From positions 1-64,000 of the forward strand of contig NZ_QRGR01000022.1 in assembly GCF_003367245.1 (NCBI RefSeq): DNA of 64,000 nucleotides, written 5' to 3'. The DNA is from Pontibacter diazotrophicus (GTDB lineage: Bacteria > Bacteroidota > Bacteroidia > Cytophagales > Hymenobacteraceae). The notes under the pieces are model-generated. The model saw only the letters and a program-made list of their open reading frames with translations. It had not been told where the DNA came from and did not search any database. Shown in pieces: positions 58,782-64,000 of the stretch. Every line of letters begins with the position of its first letter. Within the stretch, counting starts at the first letter, position 1. The position numbers and the translations under genes are program-made.

Positions 58782-60449
58782 TCAGCTTCTGACTTGATAG
58801 TTATACATCATTTCATAATACTGATGCGCCATCCGGTCAGAAGAGAAGGCCGGTATTACATCACGCATACTTTGTTTAACAATCCGTAACCAGCGCTCCC
58901 GGTCACGGTAGTAGGTTGGTATCACCTGCTGCTCCAGTATGCGCATCATGTTGTTATAGTCTTCCTCATCCTGCAGTTCATCAGGTAAGGCCGTATCCAC
59001 AATCGGCAGCACAAAGCTGTTTTCTCCGTGGCGGGCAAATTCCGGCAGCCAGCCATCCTGCACCGAAAAATTCACGGCACCGTTCATGGCGGCCGACATG
59101 CCACTCGTACCCGAAGCCTCCCGTGGGCGGCGTGGCGTGTTCAGCCACACATCAGCGCCATGCTTCAGTTTCCACGATAACCCAAGCTCATAGCCTGTCA
59201 GCACGGCTACATTGTCCTGCTTCTGGGAGATGTACACCAGTTTGTTGAACGTGTTTACTGCATTGTGATCGAAAGGGTAGGGCTTACCTGCCCAGATAAC
59301 CTGTACCGGCATGTCACTTTTGTTCACCAGCCTCAGGAAGCGCTCCATATCCCGCACCAGCAGGTCGGCGCGTTTGTAGGCAGCAAACCTCCTGGCCCAG
59401 ACAATAGTAAGAACATCCGGCTTAAAAATCTTGCCAGTCTGATCTGCCACTACATCGAACAGTTTTCGTTTCATTTCCTCCTTCCGCTGTTGCATGGTCA
59501 TGTCTTTGTCACGCTCCTGCGCATCCCACAGTTGCTTGTCCATCCAGAAAGGCACATTCTGGGCGTTAGTGATAGATTTGATCTCACAGACGCCTTCGTT
59601 GCCATACCACATGTCGCGTGCTACCTCTCCATGCAATTGCGATACGCCATTAGACACTTTAGACAGGCGAAGGGCCACAAGGGTATGGTTGAACATATGC
59701 CCGGTGGTACCTGTCAGGTCTCGTGCTTCCTCTAACGTTATACCGTTAAAGAAACTCATGTTGTGCAGCATCTGAATATCATGCTCCTCATTACCGGCCT
59801 TTTCAGGGGTATGGGTGGTAAACACCATCCGGCGGCGCACCTCCTCTTTCTGTCCGTACTCCTGGTACAGGTGAAACGCCAGCGGCAGGGCATGCCCCTC
59901 ATTCATATGATAAACCTCGGCTCCACCCAGGGCCTCCACCACTTTAGCCCCGCCAATACCCAGCACAATGCTCTGCGCAATACGGGCGTTCGGCTCAGGG
60001 TCGTACAGGCGGTTGGTGATGGTGCGGGCCAGGTGATCATTTTCGGGCACATCCGTAGTCAGGAAGTAAATGGGAGCCGTACCGAACACCTCAGGCTTCA
60101 GCACCATTGCCTTCACCAGCACCGGGTGATTGTTTACAACCACCCGCACGGTAATGCCGCTGTCCTGCAGGAAATTGTAATATTTTTGAGTAAAATGCGG
60201 GCGCATGCTCTGGTCTTCGTTGCGCTCCTGATCATAATAGCCGTACTTCCACAGCATCCCGATACCGACAACATTCTGGCGCAGGTCAAAGGCGCTGCGC
60301 ATATGAGAACCAGCCAGAAAGCCTAAACCGCCTGAGTAAATCTTGAGAGATTGATGGATAGCATACTCCATGCAGAAGTAAGCAACACGACGGGTATATT
60401 TATCATTTGAGTCATAGGGATGATACCACCTGCTATAAGTTTTAGGCAT
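58782..60449 (-). CDS. Alpha-glucan phosphorylase-like protein (GT35, short type) lacking the PLP lysine
   Basis: 555 residues, shorter than the roughly 800 of standard glycogen phosphorylase but near the short alpha-glucan phosphorylase group. RVAYFCMEYAIHQSLKIYSGGLGFLAGSH is the typical start, YHMNEGHALPLAFHL and FTTHTPEKAGNEEHD are substrate-site motifs, and RFAAYKRADLL a phosphate-site motif. In phosphorylases the PLP lysine sits in GTSGMK or GTGNMK; here the segment is EASGTSGMSAAMNGAVNFS, with Ser (codon TCG) at that position. Without PLP the normal phosphorolysis cannot run, so it may be a glycosyltransferase or a regulatory paralogue. No glycogen genes adjoin. The 363-bp upstream space contains repeated ATACTANGTAT palindromes. 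Confidence 0.85.
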   Translation of the reverse strand: MPKTYSRWYHPYDSNDKYTRRVAYFCMEYAIHQSLKIYSGGLGFLAGSHMRSAFDLRQNVVGIGMLWKYGYYDQERNEDQSMRPHFTQKYYNFLQDSGITVRVVVNNHPVLVKAMVLKPEVFGTAPIYFLTTDVPENDHLARTITNRLYDPEPNARIAQSIVLGIGGAKVVEALGGAEVYHMNEGHALPLAFHLYQEYGQKEEVRRRMVFTTHTPEKAGNEEHDIQMLHNMSFFNGITLEEARDLTGTTGHMFNHTLVALRLSKVSNGVSQLHGEVARDMWYGNEGVCEIKSITNAQNVPFWMDKQLWDAQERDKDMTMQQRKEEMKRKLFDVVADQTGKIFKPDVLTIVWARRFAAYKRADLLVRDMERFLRLVNKSDMPVQVIWAGKPYPFDHNAVNTFNKLVYISQKQDNVAVLTGYELGLSWKLKHGADVWLNTPRRPREASGTSGMSAAMNGAVNFSVQDGWLPEFARHGENSFVLPIVDTALPDELQDEEDYNNMMRILEQQVIPTYYRDRERWLRIVKQSMRDVIPAFSSDRMAHQYYEMMYNYQVRS

Positions 60450-60550
60450 AAGCTGAATTTCATTTATATAATTAAATTAACCCCTTGTAAGTATATGAAG
60501 GCAACTTGTCTCCCTGACACTTTTTGCCAAAAAAAGTATATTTACACTTC

Positions 60551-60610
60551 GTACTAGGTATAAATTTCATACTAAGTATAAATCTTCAAAAAACGTTAAG
60601 TTCATACTAC
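60551..60610 (-). promoter_or_regulatory. Repeated TACTA-GTAT palindromes upstream of the phosphorylase-like gene
   Basis: GTACTAGGTAT (60551-60561) and ATACTAAGTAT (60569-60579), 18 bp apart, each followed by AAAT, and a half copy ATACTAC at 60604-60610. Evenly spaced short palindromes about 100-160 bp before the start at 60449 suggest a regulator-binding array, identity unknown. Confidence 0.4.
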
Positions 60611-60685
60611 GGCATTCTGAAGATGAAAGATTAAATCCTTCCTCTCCCTGTGTAAATATCACACTTCCAGAGGCATATACTGCTA

Positions 60686-60717
60686 CTAGCCAATGCCTGA
60701 ACCCAGGCATTGGCTAG
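60686..60717. terminator. Perfect hairpin inside a divergent promoter region
   Basis: CTAGCCAATGCCTG (60686-60699) pairs with 60704-60717 over a 4-nt loop, followed by TTTAAAC on the plus strand. A terminator is not expected between divergent genes, so it may end a short transcript starting near 60.5-60.6 kb. Confidence 0.5.
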
Positions 60718-60728
60718 TTTAAACAAAT

Positions 60729-60782
60729 TTAGTTTATTTAGTTCTGTAAATTATAAACTAATGAAACTAACCTATACCTTTG
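60729..60782 (+). promoter_or_regulatory. Promoter and probable operator of the efflux operon
   Basis: TACCTTTG (60775-60782) is a full TAnnTTTG -7 box, 30 bases before the ATG at 60813. Just upstream TTAGTTTAT (60729-60737) and ATAAACTAA (60753-60761) form an inverted repeat covering the -33 region, the expected place for a dimeric repressor such as the GbsR/MarR protein encoded next (inference). Confidence 0.6.
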
Positions 60783-60812
60783 CAGCGTTCTTCATTAGTA
60801 ACAGAGATAAAA

Positions 60813-61274
60813 ATGGCCTTAAGCGATAAACAAAGAGAGCTGATAGAAGAGATAGGTATATACCACGAAAACAGCGGTTTCCAGCCTGCTGTAGCGCGTG
60901 TGATGGGGCTTCTGCTGGTATCTGACAAGCCTGAGCTTACATTTGATGAGATCAGTGAGACCCTCAGTATCAGCAAAAGCGCCACAAGTAATGCGCTGAA
61001 CATGCTGCTCAACACAGGGCATATAGACTATACTACCTTCTCAGGAGACAGAAAGCGATACTTTAGGATTAGATCTTCTAACTGGCGCGAAATGTTCAAC
61101 AAGAAAATGGAAGATTTAAGCGGGCTGAATAACCTGCTGAAACGCGTGCTGGAAGTCAGGAAAAGAGAAAACCCGGACTATGACATCAAACTCAAGGACT
61201 TTATTGGTTTTTTGGATTACCTGAAGCAGCAGTTACCTGAGTTGATGGAGAAGTGGAGAAAGGAAAACGAATAA
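60813..61274 (+). CDS. GbsR/MarR-family transcriptional regulator
   Basis: 153 residues from the ATG at 60813; an in-frame ATG-less extension to 60780 would start inside the -7 box and is rejected. Winged helix-turn-helix about 20-95 (LTFDEISETLSISKSATSNALNMLLNTGHIDYTTFSGDRKRYFRI) followed by helical dimerisation segments. GbsR-type proteins commonly repress an adjacent efflux or osmolyte operon. The TolC-MFP-RND genes follow directly after 68 bases, so it is probably the local repressor of the pump. Confidence 0.9.
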   Translation: MALSDKQRELIEEIGIYHENSGFQPAVARVMGLLLVSDKPELTFDEISETLSISKSATSNALNMLLNTGHIDYTTFSGDRKRYFRIRSSNWREMFNKKMEDLSGLNNLLKRVLEVRKRENPDYDIKLKDFIGFLDYLKQQLPELMEKWRKENE

Positions 61275-61342
61275 TTTTTTGTCATTATAGTTCAGCATAT
61301 TCTGAACTTACTAAATAATTACAAACCATAAAAACCAATACG

Positions 61343-62695
61343 TTGATTAAGAAATATTTAGCACTCGGACTGCTGCTTACCTGGATAACGCCCGCCTTTG
61401 CCCAGGCACCGGTCACCGGACAGGTGAAGGAACTGACGCTGCAGGAAAGCATTCAGTATGCCCTGAGCAACAATCAGGACATCAAGAAAGCATCTTATGA
61501 TGAACAGATTGCCCATCAGATTATCAGGGAAACAAAAAGTGTGGGACTTCCGCAGGTAACAGCGAGCGGCGGACTTGATTACTTTCCGGCACTGCCAACA
61601 CAAATCTTACCGGGTGAACTGGCTGGCCAGCCCGGCACGGATATTCCGGTGCAGTTTGGTAAAGACTACAACGTGAAAGGCAATGTGCAGATCCAGCAGT
61701 TGCTCTTTAACCAGTCTTACTTTGTAGGCTTGCAGGCTGCTAAAACCACGCAGGACCTGTACCGACTCAGAAAGACAATGGTGCAGGAAGATCTGATCTA
61801 CAACATCGGCGCGGCTTACCTGCAGACGCTGCAGACAAAAGAGCAGTTTAACACCATTGAGGCGAACCTGGAAAGGCTGACGCAGCTGGAGAAAATCATG
61901 CAGCTGCAGTACGAGAACGATCTGGTGAAAAAAGTGGATGTGAACCGGATTCAGGTAAGCAGAATCAACCTTCAGACGCAGCAGCAAAGCCTGAGCACCG
62001 CCTTCGAACAGCAGAAAAATGTACTGAAATTCTTCATTGGCATGCCGCTGGAGCAGGAAATCGACTTACAGGACGCCACTATATCTCTGGAGAAAGTGAT
62101 GCCCGGCACAGTAGATGCCGCCACTGCCTCTACAAATAAAACGCAGTTCCAGTTACTGAACACGCAGAAGCAACTGACAGCCCTGCAGGAGAAAAACATC
62201 AAGGCAGGTTACTACCCTACCCTGGCTGCTTACGGACAGTATGGCTACCAGACCCAGCGAAACGACCTGTTCGACAGCAGCATTCCTTACTTCAAAAACT
62301 CGGTGGTAGGCTTGCAGCTTAACATCCCGATTTTTGACGGTTTCAAGAAAGATGCACAGGCAAAGCAGTCGCAACTGGAGATGAGAAAGCTGGACGAAGA
62401 CCTCGACAAGTTTAACACAAACACAGCGGCTACCCTGACAAACGCCATCAGCCAGCTGCAAAACAGCGAGGCTGCTATACAGGCACAAAACCAAAACGTG
62501 ACGCTGGCGCAGGAGGTGTATGATACCACCAACCAGCTTTACAAGGAAGGACTTTCCCCGCTCACTGACCTGCTGGAGGCAGAGGTGCAGCTCAGAGAGG
62601 CAAGAACCAATTTAAACAATGAAGTACTGAAGTTTAAAATCGCCCAGTTGAATTACCTGCAGGCAACAGGAGAATTGAAAACACTTATCAAGTAA
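61343..62695 (+). CDS. TolC-family outer-membrane efflux protein
   Basis: 450 residues beginning with TTG at 61343; no in-frame ATG precedes the signal peptide (LIKKYLALGLLLTWITPAFAQ). Two OEP repeats: LQESIQYALSNNQDIKKASYDEQIA in the first and NTQKQLTALQEKNIKAGYYPTLAAYGQYGYQTQ in the second, with long coiled-coil helices (QNSEAAIQAQNQNVTLAQEVYDTTNQLYKEGLSPLTDLLEAEVQLREARTNL). Forms the trimeric outer-membrane channel of the pump. Eighteen bases before the adaptor gene. Confidence 0.95.
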   Translation: MIKKYLALGLLLTWITPAFAQAPVTGQVKELTLQESIQYALSNNQDIKKASYDEQIAHQIIRETKSVGLPQVTASGGLDYFPALPTQILPGELAGQPGTDIPVQFGKDYNVKGNVQIQQLLFNQSYFVGLQAAKTTQDLYRLRKTMVQEDLIYNIGAAYLQTLQTKEQFNTIEANLERLTQLEKIMQLQYENDLVKKVDVNRIQVSRINLQTQQQSLSTAFEQQKNVLKFFIGMPLEQEIDLQDATISLEKVMPGTVDAATASTNKTQFQLLNTQKQLTALQEKNIKAGYYPTLAAYGQYGYQTQRNDLFDSSIPYFKNSVVGLQLNIPIFDGFKKDAQAKQSQLEMRKLDEDLDKFNTNTAATLTNAISQLQNSEAAIQAQNQNVTLAQEVYDTTNQLYKEGLSPLTDLLEAEVQLREARTNLNNEVLKFKIAQLNYLQATGELKTLIK

Positions 62696-62713
62696 AAAAC
62701 ACAAGCATATAAA

Positions 62714-63766
62714 ATGAAAAAGGTTATTTATATCATCGCCGTTCTGGTTGCACTGGGTGCCATTTACTTTACGCTGATGAACAACAAGAAAGAAATGGCC
62801 GCTACAGCCGCTATCGCAGAGCAGAAAAGCGACGCCATTCCGGTAGTACTGACAGAGGCACAGACAAACAGAATTGACAAGTCTTTTGCTGTAAACGGTA
62901 CATTCACTCCTATTCAGAGCCTTTCGCTCACCTCCGAAACGCAAGGCCAGGTTATCCGGCTCAACAAGCGCAAAGGAGAAAGTGTGCGAGCTGGCGAAGT
63001 GCTGGCCCGGGTAGAAGACAATGTACTACGCGCAAACCTAATAACGGCGCAGGCAAGCTTTGAAAAAACCAAGCGTGACTTAGAGCGTTTCGAGAACCTT
63101 GCCGCCGGTGAGGCCATCACAAAAAGACAGCTGGAAGACATCCGCTTAGCAAACCAGAACGCGCAGGCACAACTGATAATGGCCAGGCAGCAGCTAAATA
63201 AAGCCGCTATAAAAGCACCTATCAGCGGTATCATCAACGAAGCTTACATTGAGGTGGGTACTGTGCTTGGCCCCGGCGCAAAGCTTTTCGACATCGTGAA
63301 CGTGGAGAGACTGAAGCTGAACACGAAGGTGTCGGAGCGTGAGGTACTCCTGATTAAAAAGGGTGACAAAGTAAACGTTTCCGCCGATGTAAATTCAGGC
63401 CAGACCTACGAAGGCACAGTAACTGCTATCGGGGCAAGAGCCAACAATGCGCTGAAGTACGATGTGGAAGTTGAGGTGCAGAATGCTGCCGACAATACAT
63501 TAAAAGCAGGTATGTATGGAACTGCCCGTTTTGATGTAGCCGACACAAGAGAGGCCTTGCTTGTAGCCCGTGAAGCCATTGTAGGAAGCCTGCAGAACCC
63601 ACAGGTATACGTGGTGAAAGACCAGACAGCTTCTCTGAAGCCTGTAACCGTGGGTACAGTAGCAAACGACAAGGTGGAAATCACAGGTGGTTTAACACCG
63701 GGTGAACAAGTAGTACTGAGCGGCCAGATTAACCTGAAAGAAGGTTCTAAAGTTCGGGTGCTTTAA
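62714..63766 (+). CDS. RND efflux periplasmic adaptor (HlyD/AcrA family)
   Basis: 350 residues. N-terminal membrane anchor (VIYIIAVLVALGAIYFTLM), barrel-sandwich with lipoyl halves (LTSETQGQVIRLNKRKGESVRAGEVLARVED and IKAPISGIINEAYIEVGTVLGPGAKLFDIV), a coiled-coil hairpin between them, then beta-barrel and C-terminal domain (ALLVAREAIVGSLQNPQVYVV). It links the inner-membrane RND pump to the TolC-like channel. Middle gene of the operon. Confidence 0.95.
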   Translation: MKKVIYIIAVLVALGAIYFTLMNNKKEMAATAAIAEQKSDAIPVVLTEAQTNRIDKSFAVNGTFTPIQSLSLTSETQGQVIRLNKRKGESVRAGEVLARVEDNVLRANLITAQASFEKTKRDLERFENLAAGEAITKRQLEDIRLANQNAQAQLIMARQQLNKAAIKAPISGIINEAYIEVGTVLGPGAKLFDIVNVERLKLNTKVSEREVLLIKKGDKVNVSADVNSGQTYEGTVTAIGARANNALKYDVEVEVQNAADNTLKAGMYGTARFDVADTREALLVAREAIVGSLQNPQVYVVKDQTASLKPVTVGTVANDKVEITGGLTPGEQVVLSGQINLKEGSKVRVL

Positions 63767-63807
63767 TCACCGCAGTTTTTATACTTCTATAAAGCAAACA
63801 TCGCATT

Positions 63808-64000
63808 ATGAATATCACAAAAATATCGATACAGCGTCCGACGATCGTGGTGGTAGTCTTTGCCGTACTCACCATATTGGGTCTGGCAAGTTACTTCTCA
63901 CTGAACTACGAACTGCTTCCAAAATTCAATCCGCCGGTGCTCACGGTGGCTACCTTCTACCCTGGCGCCTCGCCAGCGGAGGTGGAGAACTCCGTGACCA
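63808..64000 (+). CDS. RND-family efflux transporter permease (N-terminus, cut by window end)
   Basis: ATG at 63808 opens MNITKISIQRPTIVVVVFAV, the first membrane helix of AcrB/HAE1 permeases, then NYELLPKFNPPVLTVATFYPGASPAEVENSVT, where YPGASP-x-EVE is a hallmark of the family. 64 residues are visible. It exports drugs, dyes or other hydrophobic compounds by proton antiport. Forty-one bases after the adaptor, same operon. Confidence 0.95.
   Translation, partial: MNITKISIQRPTIVVVVFAVLTILGLASYFSLNYELLPKFNPPVLTVATFYPGASPAEVENSVT

Overview
The window reads as chromosomal DNA of a bacterium of the Bacteroidota, most probably order Cytophagales (Hymenobacteraceae/Pontibacter-like). This is inferred from: TAnnTTTG-type -7 promoter elements in place of E. 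coli-type -10 boxes; a GH97 glycosidase; a large outer-membrane protein with a carboxypeptidase-regulatory-like N-terminus; a periplasmic two-component propeller kinase; a fused CcoN-CcoO cbb3 oxidase; and intergenic GC-rich palindromes. I saw no rRNA, tRNA or CRISPR array. The window begins inside one gene and ends inside another.

Layout. 1-5.9 kb: housekeeping and accessory genes (L,D-transpeptidase-like lipoprotein, TruA, a secreted protein, a D-aminoacylase-type lipoprotein, a Gre-like factor). 6.3-17.4 kb: a stress island with a CheY-like regulator, PAS histidine kinase, Ca2+-type P-ATPase, universal stress protein, Hsp20, PEP synthase and a VIT-family transporter. 17.4-25.3 kb: a two-subunit molybdenum hydroxylase, a 14-repeat propeller histidine kinase and an IS110-family insertion sequence. 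26.2-31.9 kb: a signalling operon on the minus strand (double-PAS kinase, CheY-like regulator, REC-kinase, REC-CRP/FNR fusion) and a universal stress protein. 32.1-41.9 kb: a complete cbb3 oxidase locus (ccoI, ccoS, ccoNO, ccoQ, ccoP, ccoG, ccoH and a TauE/SafE-like protein). 42.1-64 kb: mixed metabolism (MsrA, GH97, cytochrome c, MoaD/MoaE, aldo-keto reductase, stress protein plus Kef-type antiporter, ProB, ROK kinase, PepD, a phosphorylase-like enzyme) and the start of a TolC/MFP/RND efflux operon behind a GbsR/MarR-type regulator.

Main result. Nine promoters in the 6-42 kb part share one architecture: a 14-bp CRP/FNR-type palindrome (nTGAYNNNNRTCAn), exactly 22 nt, then an 8-mer whose last four bases fit TTTR (one of the nine reads CTTA). 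They precede ccoNO, ccoG, ccoI, two universal stress genes, a small gene, a PAS kinase and the signalling operon itself, and one points into an unannotated gap. In four promoters a second full site lies exactly 22 bp further upstream, and three more have a one-mismatch second site there. This places the proximal site near -42, the class II activator position. The best candidate regulator is the REC-CRP/FNR fusion, which has no iron-sulfur cysteine cluster. Its operon also encodes a kinase with two FixL-like PAS domains, each with the His and Arg of the FixL haem pocket at the FixL spacing of 20 residues. I infer a compact FixL/FixJ/FixK-like oxygen-response circuit that drives high-affinity respiration and a dormancy-like stress set.
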